NCBI RefSeq assembly: GCF_041435115.1
Contig: NZ_CP108046.1
Location: forward strand, 4,836,001-4,900,000
Length of the DNA: 64,000 nt
Direction of reading: 5' to 3'
DNA from: Streptomyces sp. NBC_00289
GTDB taxonomy: Bacteria; Actinomycetota; Actinomycetes; Streptomycetales; Streptomycetaceae
The notes below the pieces were generated by a model. The model did no database searches and had not been told where the DNA came from. It saw only the letters and a list, made by a program, of their open reading frames with translations. Made by a program: the position numbers and the translations under genes. The first letter of the stretch is position 1; each line of letters begins with the position of its first letter. This document shows, piece after piece, positions 36,575 through 45,102 of this stretch.

Positions 36575-38839
36575 ATGCCAAAGAAGCGCTCGGGCGGTGG
36601 TCTGTCCACCACGCAGCAGGCCGCCAAGTTCCTCGGTGTCAGTGTGCTCGCGGGAGCCGTGATGGCCGGCATCGCGTTGCCCGCGGCCGGCGCACTGGGC
36701 CTCGCGGCCAAGGGGTCGGTCGAGGGCTTCGACGAGATCCCGGCCAATCTGAAGAGCCCGCCACTGAGCCAGCGGACCACGATCCTCGACAGCAAGGGCC
36801 ACCAGATCGCCACGGTCTACTCACGCGACCGCACGGTGGTGGGGCTCAAGGACATGTCGCCGTTCATACAGAAGGCGATCGTCGCGATCGAGGACGCGCG
36901 CTTCTACCAGCACGGCGCGATCGACCTGAAGGGCGTCCTGCGCGCCCTCAACAAGAACGCGCAGAGCGGCGGGGTGTCCCAGGGCGCGTCCACGCTCACC
37001 CAGCAGTTGGTCAAGAACGTCTTCGTGGAGGAGGCCGGCGACGACCCGACGAAGGTCGCCCAGGCCACCCAGCAGACCCTCGGCCGCAAGATCAAGGAAC
37101 TGAAGTACGCGATCCAGGTCGAAGAGGAACTGGGCAAGAAGAAGATCCTCGAGAACTACCTGAACATCACGTTCTTCGGCGAGCAGGCCTACGGAGTCGA
37201 GGCCGCCGCCGAGCGCTACTTCTCCAAGCACGCCAAGGACCTGAACCTGCAGGAGTCGGCGCTGCTCGCCGGCATCGTGCAGTCCCCGAGCCGCTACGAC
37301 CCGGTCAACGACGAGGCCGAGGCGACCAAGCGGCGCAACACCGTCCTGGACCGGATGGCCGAGGTCGGCGACGTCTCCCGGGCGGACGCCGACAGGGCCA
37401 AGAAGGCCCCGCTCGGCCTCAAGGTCAGCCAGCCCAAGAACGGCTGCATCACGGCCGTCAACGGCGCCAGTTTCTTCTGCAAGTACGTCGAGAAGGTCTT
37501 CCTCAGCGACCCGGTCTTCGGCAAGACCAAGGAAGCCCGCGCCAAGGTCTGGAACCGGGGCGGCCTGACGATCCGTACGACCCTGGACCCGCAGGCGCAG
37601 GAATCGGTGCAGGCCTCGCTCAAGGACCACGTCTACAAGTCCGACTCGGTCGCCGCCGCCGCCACCCTGGTGGAGCCGGGCACCGGCAAGATCGTCGGAA
37701 TGGGCCAGTCGAAGCCGTACGGCTACGGCAAGAACGAGACCGAGTACAACTACTCGGTCGACGCGGCCATGGGCGGCTCCAACTTCGGCTTCCCGACGGG
37801 TTCGACGTTCAAGCCCTTCGTGGCCGCGGCCGCGCTGGAGCAGGGCCGGCCGGCCACGCAGCAGTACTCGTCGCCGTACGAGATGGAGTACCCGAGCCCC
37901 GTACAGACCTGCGAGAACAAGCCGTGGACCAACCAGGGCGCGCAGAAGGTCTCGAACGAGAGCGAGTCGGAGGTCGGGCCGTACCCGCTGAAGGAGGCGA
38001 TGGCCAAGTCGGTCAACACCTACTTCGTGCAGATGATCTCCGACATCGGCCTGTGCCCCGTGGTCAACATGACCGACAAGTTGCAGGTCAGGCAGGGCAA
38101 CGGCACCAAGCTGCCGGAGCGGCCCGCCATCGCGCTCGGCTCGGTGGGCCTGTCACCGCTGACGATGGCGAGCGCGTACGCCGCCTTCGCCTCCCGCGGT
38201 ATGTACTGCACGCCGATCGCCATCGAGTCGATCACGCAGAAGCTCGCCGACGAGCAGAAGTCGCTCGAGGTGCCGAAGTCGACGTGCTCGCGGGCGATGA
38301 GTGAGAAGACCGCGGACACCGTCAACACCCTGCTGCGCGGAGTGATCGACTCCGGTACGGGTCAGCAGGCCGGCCTCACCGACCGCGAGAGCGCCGGCAA
38401 GACCGGTACGACGGACGAGCGCAAGAACGCCTGGTTCGTCGGCTACACCCCGAACATGTCGGGCGCCGTCTGGGTCGGCAGTGCCACCCAGAAGGTCCAG
38501 ATGAGGCAGATCAACATCGGCGGCGTCTACCACGAACTCGTCTACGGCGGTCAGGTCCCGGGCCCGATCTGGAAGGACGCCATGGCCGGCGCCCTCTCGG
38601 GCAAGAACGCCGAGTCCTTCAACCTCGTCAACATCCCGGACCCGCAGAAGGACAAGGACAAGGACAAGGACGACGACGACAGCGACGACGGGAACGGAAA
38701 CGGCAACGGGGACGGGAACAACGGCGACAACAACGGTGGCACCAACGGCGACACCTTCCCGAACCCGACCATCTCCATCCCGGACAACTTCTTCCAGGGG
38801 CAGGGCAACGGGGGGAACGGGAACGGGGGGCGCGGCTGA
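36575..38839 (+). CDS. Class A penicillin-binding protein
   Basis: 754 residues from ATG 36,575. N-terminal membrane helix (about 12-40), then glycosyltransferase domain with EDARFYQHGAIDLKG (catalytic Glu106) and QGASTLTQQLVKN, then transpeptidase with GSTFKPF (Ser410) and KTGTT (Lys609), SVNTYF as the SxN motif. The tail (about 690-754) is Asp/Asn/Gly-rich low-complexity (KDKDKDKDDDD and repeated GNGNGD). It builds cell-wall peptidoglycan. PonA2 (Rv3682) occupies this position in M. tuberculosis. A leaderless start is likely. Confidence 0.9.
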   Translation: MPKKRSGGGLSTTQQAAKFLGVSVLAGAVMAGIALPAAGALGLAAKGSVEGFDEIPANLKSPPLSQRTTILDSKGHQIATVYSRDRTVVGLKDMSPFIQKAIVAIEDARFYQHGAIDLKGVLRALNKNAQSGGVSQGASTLTQQLVKNVFVEEAGDDPTKVAQATQQTLGRKIKELKYAIQVEEELGKKKILENYLNITFFGEQAYGVEAAAERYFSKHAKDLNLQESALLAGIVQSPSRYDPVNDEAEATKRRNTVLDRMAEVGDVSRADADRAKKAPLGLKVSQPKNGCITAVNGASFFCKYVEKVFLSDPVFGKTKEARAKVWNRGGLTIRTTLDPQAQESVQASLKDHVYKSDSVAAAATLVEPGTGKIVGMGQSKPYGYGKNETEYNYSVDAAMGGSNFGFPTGSTFKPFVAAAALEQGRPATQQYSSPYEMEYPSPVQTCENKPWTNQGAQKVSNESESEVGPYPLKEAMAKSVNTYFVQMISDIGLCPVVNMTDKLQVRQGNGTKLPERPAIALGSVGLSPLTMASAYAAFASRGMYCTPIAIESITQKLADEQKSLEVPKSTCSRAMSEKTADTVNTLLRGVIDSGTGQQAGLTDRESAGKTGTTDERKNAWFVGYTPNMSGAVWVGSATQKVQMRQINIGGVYHELVYGGQVPGPIWKDAMAGALSGKNAESFNLVNIPDPQKDKDKDKDDDDSDDGNGNGNGDGNNGDNNGGTNGDTFPNPTISIPDNFFQGQGNGGNGNGGRG

Positions 38840-38985
38840 GGCGGCGGGCCCGGGGTTCGTTCGCCTACCCGGCCTGCGGCTCCGCTGGTCTGCTAGCGGC
38901 TAACGGCTAGCAGCTTGGTGCGCCGTTCCGCCGTTCCCTCAGCCGCTGGTCTGGCCGTTCCGCCGGTCCGAGCAAGGTAAAGACG

Positions 38986-39024
38986 AAGGGCGCCTTTCCC
39001 GTCGTACGACGGAAAAGGCGCCCT
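38986..39024. terminator. Bidirectional terminator between PBP and yqeY genes
   Basis: Near-perfect stem: AAGGGCGCC (38,987-38,995) and the T run pair with GGCGCCCTT (39,016-39,024), extended by CCGTCG/CGACGG in the middle. Convergent gene ends on both sides. Confidence 0.85.
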
Positions 39025-39037
39025 TGTCGTCCTCGGG

Positions 39038-39502
39038 TCAGCCGGCCAGGAGCTTCTTGACCACCGCGGCGACGCGGCCGCCCTCGGCCTGACCGGCGAC
39101 CTTCGGGTTCACGATCTTCATGACCGCGCCCATGGCCCGCGGGCCCTCGGCCCCGGCAGCCTTCGCCTCCTCGACGGCCTGGCCGACGATCCGGTTCAGC
39201 TCCTCGTCGCTGAGCTGCTGGGGCAGGTACGCGGCGAGCAGCTGGCCCTCCGCCTTCTCCCGCTCGGCCGACTCGGGACGACCACCCTGAGCAAAGGCGT
39301 CCGCGGCCTCGCGACGCTTCTTCGCCTCCTTGGTGATCACCTTGAGGACCTCGTCGTCGGAGAGCACGCGCTTCTCCTTGCCCGCGACCTCCTCCTTCGT
39401 GATCGCGGCGAGGGTCAGCCGGAGCGTCGAGGAGCGGAGCTCGTCGCGCTCCTTGATCGCGGCGTTGAGGTCTGCCTGCAGCTTCGACTTGAGCGTGGTC
39501 AT
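39038..39502 (-). CDS. GatB/YqeY domain protein
   Basis: 154 residues from ATG 39,502. TLKSKLQADLNAAIKERDE and RSSTLRLTLAAI at the start, and LLAAYLPQQLSDEELN in the middle, are YqeY signatures; the family is homologous to the tRNA-binding helical domain of GatB. Role probably tRNA-related and nonessential. It has no M. tuberculosis synteny claim here. Good codon use and a single possible start. Confidence 0.85.
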   Translation of the reverse strand: MTTLKSKLQADLNAAIKERDELRSSTLRLTLAAITKEEVAGKEKRVLSDDEVLKVITKEAKKRREAADAFAQGGRPESAEREKAEGQLLAAYLPQQLSDEELNRIVGQAVEEAKAAGAEGPRAMGAVMKIVNPKVAGQAEGGRVAAVVKKLLAG

Positions 39503-39595
39503 GGGTTTGATTGTCGCAGGTGTCGAGCGCCCTACGCCCGTGCATTTCACGGACGGTGGGCACGAGGCACCGAAAGGGTCTGACACGATGGGCGC

Positions 39596-40525
39596 ATGCG
39601 CGCGCGATACGGAGTACCCCTGGGAATCGCGGCGGCTGGCGCCGCCGGGCTGGTCTACGCGGCGGGCTTCGAGGTCCGCTCCTTCCGCCTCCGGCGAGTG
39701 ACGGTGCCCGTCCTCCCCGCCGGCATGCGTCCCCTGCGCGTGCTGCAGGTCTCCGACATCCACATGGTGGGCGGCCAGCGCAAGAAGCAGCGCTGGCTGC
39801 GCTCGCTGGCCGGGCTGCGTCCCGACTTCGTGATCAACACGGGCGACAACCTGTCCGACCCGGAGGGCGTCCCGGAGGTCCTGGACGCACTGGGCCCCCT
39901 GATGGAGTTCCCGGGGGCGTACGTCTTCGGCTCCAACGACTACTACGGCCCCAAGATGCGCAACCCCGCCCGCTACCTGCTGGAGCGGGCCAGCGGAAGC
40001 CACGGCCTCAACGGAAACGCGCCGGCAGTCAACGTCCTCCACAACCCGTGGGAGGACCTGCGCGAAGGCTTCGACGGCGCCGGCTGGCTGAACCTGACGA
40101 ACACACGGGGGACGCTGAAGATCGAGGGCATGTCGCTGGAGCTGACCGGCCTGGACGACCCGCACATCAAGCGGGACCGGTACCAGCGGGTGGCCGGCGG
40201 CCCGTCGGACTCGGCCGACTTCTCGATGGGCGTGGTGCACGCCCCGTACCTGCGGGTGCTGGACGCCTTCACGGCGGACGACTATCCCCTGATCCTGGCC
40301 GGCCACACGCACGGCGGCCAGTTGTGCATCCCCTTCTACGGCGCCCTGGTCACCAACTGCGACCTGGACCCGGACCGCGTCAAGGGCCTCTCGACGCACA
40401 CGGCGGAGGACCGCACGGCGTACCTGCACGTGTCGGCGGGCTGCGGAACGAGCAGGTACACACCGGTCCGGTTCGCATGCCCCCCGGAGGCGACGCTGCT
40501 GACGCTGGTGAGCCGGGAGCAGTGA
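39596..40525 (+). CDS. Membrane-associated metallophosphoesterase
   Basis: 309 residues. N-terminal helix (residues 8-26) probably anchors the protein. VSDIHMVGG, NTGDNLSD, GSNDYYGPK and GHTHGGQLC are the calcineurin-like metallophosphoesterase motifs I-V (Asp-x-His, Gly-Asp, GN[D/H], GHxHGG), so two-metal catalysis is intact. The substrate is unknown. Start ATG 39,596 with a CACGAT box 6 bases before, possibly leaderless. Synteny with Rv3683. Confidence 0.85.
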   Translation: MRARYGVPLGIAAAGAAGLVYAAGFEVRSFRLRRVTVPVLPAGMRPLRVLQVSDIHMVGGQRKKQRWLRSLAGLRPDFVINTGDNLSDPEGVPEVLDALGPLMEFPGAYVFGSNDYYGPKMRNPARYLLERASGSHGLNGNAPAVNVLHNPWEDLREGFDGAGWLNLTNTRGTLKIEGMSLELTGLDDPHIKRDRYQRVAGGPSDSADFSMGVVHAPYLRVLDAFTADDYPLILAGHTHGGQLCIPFYGALVTNCDLDPDRVKGLSTHTAEDRTAYLHVSAGCGTSRYTPVRFACPPEATLLTLVSREQ

Positions 40526-40559
40526 GCAGAGGGGCTGGGGGGAGCTAGAGAGGCGCCGG

Positions 40560-40715
40560 GGGGCGTTTCGGGCACGGGGGGCGCCTTCGGGCGCGGAGGG
40601 CACCTCGGGGTGCGGAGGGCAGAGGGCACCTCGGGGCGCGGAGGGCACCTCGGGGCGCGGAGGGCAGAGGGCACCTCGGGCACGGAGGGCGCCTCGGGGC
40701 GCGGGGGCACGGGGC
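40560..40715. repeat. Degenerate tandem repeats, GC-rich
   Basis: A unit close to GGCACCTCGGGGCGCGGAG occurs about five times, at 19- or 26-base spacing (26 when GGCAGAG is inserted), from about 40,600 to 40,690, with related pieces on both sides. It lies in the 278-base gap between two genes. No gene is supported there. Confidence 0.7.
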
Positions 40716-40803
40716 GCGGACGGGTCAGTGGAGGCCTGCCAGGGGTAACCCGCTCAGCCCGCCCGTATCGCCCCTTTTGCCGGTCTTGCTTAGCGTTGAT
40801 GGC

Positions 40804-41589
40804 ATGACCGCCCCGATACCCAGGGACATCCCGGACCTTCCCGCGCTCCCGGGCATGCCCGCACTGCTGCCGTCATCCGTCCCCGCCTCGGCCGTGGTGG
40901 CGCCCGTCCGCCGTCCCCTGGTCGCCGTCTACCGCCTGGTGGTCGCCCTGACGGCGGCCGCCGGCGTGACGATCGACCTGCTGTTGGGCAGCCCCGTGCG
41001 GGTCCTGAGCCACTTCGCGATCCAGAGCAACATTCTTCTGGCCCTGGTCTTCCTCTTTTCGGCCCGCCGAGCCTGGACGGCCCGCCGCCCCCTGCCGTCA
41101 CTCGTGACCGGCGCCACGCTGCTCTACATCGCGATCACCGGCCTGGTCTACCACCTGCTCCTGGCAGATGCTGCGAGCCCGTTCTCCCTGATCGGCGGCA
41201 CCACGGAGCCGGCGGGCCGGCAGGCGATCGCCAACCAGATCCTCCATACGGTGATCCCGATCGCGGCGGTACTGGACTGGCTGCTCCTGACCGCCCCCGG
41301 CCGCCTGCACCTGCGCCAGGCCTCGACGTGGCTGGTCTACCCCATGGCCTACCTGGCGTTCTCCCTCGTCCGCGGCGAGCTGATCCTGCCCGGCACCAAC
41401 GGCCGTTACCTCTACCCGTTCCTGGACGTCGACCACCACGGCTACAAGAGCGTCCTGGCCAACGCGCTCCTCCTCGGGCTCTCCTTCTACGCCCTCGCCC
41501 TCCTCCTCGTAGCCCTCGACCACGTCCGCCCGAACCCCACCCGCCACCGCGGGAAAACCGGATTTCGTCTCCAGCCACCGGTGGGCTAA
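40804..41589 (+). CDS. Pr6Pr family membrane protein
   Basis: 261 residues from ATG 40,804, with TAGCGT ending 7 bases upstream. Five or six membrane helices (for example 45-66, 78-98, 108-128, 150-170, 178-200, 232-252) and conserved His/Tyr (YHLLL, HHGYKSV) give the FAR-17a/Pr6Pr pattern. No catalytic motif. Function unknown. It is the last backbone gene before tRNA-Pro. Confidence 0.75.
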   Translation: MTAPIPRDIPDLPALPGMPALLPSSVPASAVVAPVRRPLVAVYRLVVALTAAAGVTIDLLLGSPVRVLSHFAIQSNILLALVFLFSARRAWTARRPLPSLVTGATLLYIAITGLVYHLLLADAASPFSLIGGTTEPAGRQAIANQILHTVIPIAAVLDWLLLTAPGRLHLRQASTWLVYPMAYLAFSLVRGELILPGTNGRYLYPFLDVDHHGYKSVLANALLLGLSFYALALLLVALDHVRPNPTRHRGKTGFRLQPPVG

Positions 41590-41623
41590 AGTAAACGACG
41601 TCGCCGCGACGAGCAGCGACAAT

Positions 41624-41697
41624 CGGGGTGTAGCGCAGCTTGGCAGCGCGCTTCGTTCGGGACGAAGAGGTCGTGGGTTCAAATCCCGCCACCCCGA
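41624..41697 (+). tRNA. tRNA-Pro, anticodon CGG
   Basis: Cloverleaf reads CGGGGTG (acceptor), D-arm with GCGC, anticodon stem CTTCG with loop TTCGGGA (anticodon CGG at loop positions 34-36), variable AGGTC, T-arm GTGGG TTCAAAT CCCGC and CACCCCG. CCA is not encoded. The 3' end serves as attachment site for the AICE and remains intact because the core repeat supplies the same bases. Confidence 0.95.
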
Positions 41698-41701
41698 CAG
41701 T
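41656..41701 (+). repeat. AICE attL core (46-bp direct repeat)
   Basis: Starts TTCGGGACGAAGAGG, the anticodon-loop to 3' end of tRNA-Pro plus GACAGT. Identical to 61,436-61,481. Confidence 0.95.
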
Positions 41702-41711
41702 GAAGTACCAG

Positions 41712-41749
41712 GTCAGGACCACATACCGTTTTTGGGATGTGGTCCTGAC
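41712..41749. terminator. Hairpin terminator between tRNA-Pro and int
   Basis: Perfect 13-bp stem GTCAGGACCACAT (41,712-41,724) with ATGTGGTCCTGAC (41,737-41,749), 12-base loop. Probably ends both the tRNA and the int transcripts. Confidence 0.75.
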
Positions 41750-41767
41750 TCGTTCCATAGGGTCCCT

Positions 41768-41799
41768 GGGGAGTGAGCGGGGAGTGGATCAAGGAAATC
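41768..41799. repeat. Left arm-type repeat inside attL
   Basis: 32 bases beginning GGGGAGTGAGCGGGGAGTGG; repeated with 30 of 32 identical bases at 61,311-61,342 near attR, same orientation. It holds two GGGGAGTG units 12 bases apart. Candidate arm site for integrase or Xis. Confidence 0.65.
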
Positions 41800-41812
41800 G
41801 ACTCCCCGGATG

Positions 41813-43324
41813 TCACGCCTGCCGCGCTCTCAGCAGCACATCGAGCGCGCGCACCGGTGACCGCGGGTGCATGGCAGACCGTGCCGCCAACGCTTCCTCC
41901 CACTGCTCGGTCAGTTCCTCCATGAGCCGGTTTCTCATCCGCGCCGTGATGTGCGAGTAGCGGGCTTGCACTGAGCCGTCCTCGTGTCCCATGCGTTCAT
42001 CCATGAGTTTGGGTGGGATCCCGAGTTCCTCCATGACTGTCTTGTGGGAGTGCCTCAGCCCGTGCGGAGTGAGACCTCGCGCGATCGGCAGCCAACATGC
42101 GTCGGCGCGGCCCGAGGCATTCCGGCCCCGCGCTGGCAACCCTGGCCACGGGTGCGCCATCACCGGTACGGGGCGCGCCTCCTGCGGGGCCTTCTTCGGA
42201 TACCACCCCGTGACGGCCGGATGGAACAGCCAGGTGGCGAAGCCAGTGCGACGCCAGTGCGCAGCCGTCTCTCCCGACTGGCCGGCACGGACGTAGCCGA
42301 GTTCCGCGATGGCTGTCTCCACCCTGATCCGGGTCTGTTCCGCGACCGTGCCCGGCCGGTTCAGCACGTTCGAGACCGTTGCCGCGGAGACATCGGCACG
42401 GCGGGCGACATCGACCAGCTTTGCTCCTACGTGGCGGACAGCCCCGTTGGCGGGACCGTGGCCACGGAACACGTAAGTCTGTTCGTGGCACGGGCAGGGT
42501 GCCGACTCGGTCCGGGCGATATGGCTTGCCACCAACCCAGACAGCCACTTCGGCGTGTCGATGGTCCGGTAAGAGTCGTCCTTGGGCGGGCAGCGCTCGA
42601 ACTTCCCCGAGTCGAGTTCGTAGAGCTGCCACTCCACCCGCACCGAGGTGGGGCGCACGAACTTGCGTTCCAGGCCGACGACTTCGCCCCATCGCATGCC
42701 CGTGTAGCCCTTCAGCATTACGGCTACGAATTCGTCGTCACGGCCAGACAGCAGCGCAGCCCGCTCGGCTGTCAGCAGGATCCCGAGAGCGTCGGTCACT
42801 ACCTTCTCGGGGCCGCGGTTCCGGGAGCGGCCGGCGCGCTTACCTCGGCCGCGCCGCTTGGTTGCCGGGTTGGAGTCGCAAAGTCCTTCATCCATGGCAT
42901 CGGCGAGGATGAGGTGCAAGGTACCGTGCCAGGTCTTCACACTGGACGGGGCGTAGAGCTTCCGCTCCTTCTTCTCCCAGGCACCGACGTCCGTGGGCTG
43001 GATGTCGGCGATGGCCTTGTCCTCGAAGGCCGGGAGGAGGTGCTCCTCGATGTGCCGCTTGTAGTTCTGCATAGTAGAAGCGGCCAACTCCTGCGCCGCG
43101 TACCAGCGGTTCACGTACTGGCCGAAGGTTTCCTTCCCGGCTTTCGGGTCGCGATAGCCAACCTCTCGGACCTTGGCCTCCGCATCGTTCGCTGCCTTCG
43201 CGGCCTCGCGCTTGGTGGCGAATCGGAGCGTGACACCGTTGGCGTCTACGACGGTGCGGAGCACACCGGGTGCAATCCAGTATCGGCCTCGGTAGTAGTC
43301 GACGCGCTTCTCGCCGTAGCCCAT
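41813..43324 (-). CDS. int: Tyrosine integrase with inserted LacI-type HTH
   Basis: 503 residues from ATG 43,324 (GAGAGGTGACC before it). N-terminal arm-binding part (about 1-65), core-binding helices (about 66-145), then the catalytic domain: TGMRWGE (Arg211), HGLRHSH (His421, Arg424), MGHED (His447) and ARYSH (Tyr456 nucleophile). Between Arg211 and the HxxR box, residues 299-345 form a complete LacI-type DNA-binding domain (KLVDVARRADVSAATVSNVL, then RPGTVAEQTRIRV and AELGYV). It integrates the element into tRNA-Pro and, with Xis, excises it. The inserted HTH is unusual for this enzyme family. Downstream of xis in the element operon. Confidence 0.9.
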   Translation of the reverse strand: MGYGEKRVDYYRGRYWIAPGVLRTVVDANGVTLRFATKREAAKAANDAEAKVREVGYRDPKAGKETFGQYVNRWYAAQELAASTMQNYKRHIEEHLLPAFEDKAIADIQPTDVGAWEKKERKLYAPSSVKTWHGTLHLILADAMDEGLCDSNPATKRRGRGKRAGRSRNRGPEKVVTDALGILLTAERAALLSGRDDEFVAVMLKGYTGMRWGEVVGLERKFVRPTSVRVEWQLYELDSGKFERCPPKDDSYRTIDTPKWLSGLVASHIARTESAPCPCHEQTYVFRGHGPANGAVRHVGAKLVDVARRADVSAATVSNVLNRPGTVAEQTRIRVETAIAELGYVRAGQSGETAAHWRRTGFATWLFHPAVTGWYPKKAPQEARPVPVMAHPWPGLPARGRNASGRADACWLPIARGLTPHGLRHSHKTVMEELGIPPKLMDERMGHEDGSVQARYSHITARMRNRLMEELTEQWEEALAARSAMHPRSPVRALDVLLRARQA

Positions 43325-43389
43325 GGTCACCTCTCGCAACAAGCGAGGGGTGGAGGCCGCGGCCTCCACCCCTCATGATCGGCTCTTCT

Positions 43390-43698
43390 TTACGCGGCGT
43401 TCCGTGTGCGACGCGGGCGGCGTGCACTGAGACTCACCACTGGCCCTGCCTTCTGCGTTGTGGCGCGGCGCCGGGGTGCTGTGTCGACCTCGGTGGCGTT
43501 TGCCGGGTTGGGCCGTTCCTCAAGGATGTGGAAGATCTCTCGGACGTGATCGCTGGTGAAGCGGTAACCGCCACCGCTCCTCAGGAAAGGGATGCGCCGT
43601 CGGCGGACTTGTTCCTTCACCCACCACTCCGAGCACCCCAGTGATGTCGCTACCTCCGCAGCCGAATAGCTCGGGGGAAGTCCACTCTCCTTCGACAC
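43390..43698 (-). CDS. xis: Excisionase (Xis), MerR-like/HTH_17 type
   Basis: 102 residues from GTG 43,698 (GAGGAG 7 bases upstream). PPSYSAAEVATSLGCSEWWV is the winged-helix DNA-binding motif of AICE Xis proteins, followed by RRRRIPFLRSGGGYRFT, the beta wing. The C-terminal part is Arg/Thr-rich. It directs excision and probably stops reintegration. It lies 65 bases before int and right after the replication genes, the standard AICE position. Confidence 0.85.
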   Translation of the reverse strand: MSKESGLPPSYSAAEVATSLGCSEWWVKEQVRRRRIPFLRSGGGYRFTSDHVREIFHILEERPNPANATEVDTAPRRRATTQKAGPVVSLSARRPRRTRNAA

Positions 43699-43729
43699 CT
43701 TCGTGACTCCTCGTCTTGGCCTTCTGGGG

Positions 43730-43981
43730 ATCCGCAACATCCGCCACGCCGCAACATTGCTGGTCAGCGGCTTGAATCTGTGGCGGATGCCGTTTCTGTT
43801 GCGGATAGGTCCCGCCGCGCGGGGCGGCGCGGCGGGACCTGCGGGTATGGCTGGTCAGCCGGCGATGCGGAGTTGGCGTGTGTCGGTTTCCGCGGACATG
43901 TGGCGGCTCTCAGAAGGGGCATCCGCCACAGATTCACCCCCGTTGACCTGCGATGTTGCGGACGTTGCGGATGTTGCGGAT
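43730..43981. repeat. Iteron-like array of GTTGCGGAT/GTGGCGGAT motifs
   Basis: Eight near-identical 9-mers, some inverted: 43,730-43,738 and 43,739-43,747 (inverted, abutting), 43,780-43,788, 43,798-43,806, 43,921-43,929 (inverted), and three in tandem at 43,955-43,981. The last three encode the SATSATSATS tail of the DUF3631 protein. Candidate origin or Rep-binding region. Confidence 0.6.
43808..43839. terminator. Perfect hairpin downstream of the DUF3631 gene
   Basis: 13-bp stem GGTCCCGCCGCGC (43,808-43,820) with GCGCGGCGGGACC (43,827-43,839), 6-base loop GGGGCG. No T run; could be an attenuator, or an origin structure within the iteron array. Confidence 0.6.
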
Positions 43982-45102
43982 TCTCCGGGGGGAGGGGGGC
44001 AGTAGCGGGCCCAGGCGTCGGAGAGGTCCTCCGCGTAGTAGCCCTTCGGGGTGCCGCTGCCCACCCGGATGCCGCGGGGCTTGATGGGGGTGTTGTCGGG
44101 TCGCACGTACTGGCTCAGCAGCCTGGAGAGGGTGCGCGCGGTGAGGGGCTTGATGCTCTGCCCGTCCTCGCTCATGTCGGCCCACGGCGCGTCATCGAGC
44201 CCTAGAAGGACTTCGAGGATGGCCGCGGTCGGCATGCGGTCGGCACCGCAGTAGACCTTGTCGCGCAGGTCCGTCAGCAGGCGCACCCCGAGGGATGCCT
44301 CACCGCCCTGCGCTGCGGCCTTGATGAGCGCGATGCAGGCGGCGCGTGCTCGCTCGGGCCAGTGCCCGCCGGCAGCGTCCGCCACCGCCAGCAGCGGCTC
44401 CCAGACGTCGGCCGGCCGGTCCGTGACGCCCTCGGGCATGTCCGGCCAGGCGTTGGCGATCTGGTCGTGCAGGGGGGTGGCCCAGTCCGCGAGCCGGTCT
44501 CGCAGGATGTGGCCTTGCTTCTCGTGGACGCGGCGCCGGTAGGGCTCGCACTTCTCGTTGGGTGCCTTCTTGCGCATGCGGATGATGACCGACCTGGTCA
44601 GGATCGTGTCCGGCAGCGAGCCGAGTCCCGCCATGGCGACCGCGCAGAACGAAGGCAGGAAGGCGGCCTTCTGGTCAGATCCGTCGCCGATGCAGCGCAG
44701 GGACTTGGCCCCGCGCCGGTAGCCGGAGTTGAGGAACCCGCGGACTTCCTCGTTCCCGCCCGCTTTGGGCCCGAACACGGTGTCGATCTCGTCAAACAGG
44801 AGAGTCGGGGTGCCCTCATCTGCGGAGACGAGCCGGAACAGGGCGTTGGCGGAGGCGTTGACGGTGGTCGCGGAGCGTGGCGTGAGGGTCTCGATGATCT
44901 CCAGTGCCCGTGACTTCCCCGAGCCCGGTTCGGGGCTGAGGAAGGCGATCCGGGCTGTTCCATCGAGCGCGTCCATCAGGTGGGCGTGTGCGTCCCACAG
45001 GGTGACGGCGACGTAGGCGTGTTCGGTGGGGAAGACGTTGAAGCGGCGGTGGAAGGCTTCCACCTCGTCCAGCAGCGCGGCCCCGTCGATGATCTCGGTC
45101 AT
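43855..45102 (-). CDS. Replication-associated ATPase (DUF3631)
   Basis: 415 residues from ATG 45,102 with AAGGAGGG before it. Walker A is EPGSGKSRALE (residues about 47-56), Walker B TLLFDEIDTVFGP. The rest matches the DUF3631 helicase-like proteins found beside Prim-Pol in AICEs and plasmids. It overlaps the upstream small gene (ATGA). The C terminus has a SATSATSATSQ repeat, unusual for the family. Likely opens or unwinds the element origin together with Prim-Pol. Confidence 0.8.
   Translation of the reverse strand: MTEIIDGAALLDEVEAFHRRFNVFPTEHAYVAVTLWDAHAHLMDALDGTARIAFLSPEPGSGKSRALEIIETLTPRSATTVNASANALFRLVSADEGTPTLLFDEIDTVFGPKAGGNEEVRGFLNSGYRRGAKSLRCIGDGSDQKAAFLPSFCAVAMAGLGSLPDTILTRSVIIRMRKKAPNEKCEPYRRRVHEKQGHILRDRLADWATPLHDQIANAWPDMPEGVTDRPADVWEPLLAVADAAGGHWPERARAACIALIKAAAQGGEASLGVRLLTDLRDKVYCGADRMPTAAILEVLLGLDDAPWADMSEDGQSIKPLTARTLSRLLSQYVRPDNTPIKPRGIRVGSGTPKGYYAEDLSDAWARYCPPPPGESATSATSATSQVNGGESVADAPSESRHMSAETDTRQLRIAG

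Noticed and set aside
39038..40648. Long minus-strand frame over the metallophosphoesterase gene
   Set aside because: It extends the YqeY frame upstream into antisense of a well-supported gene; true YqeY start is ATG 39,502.
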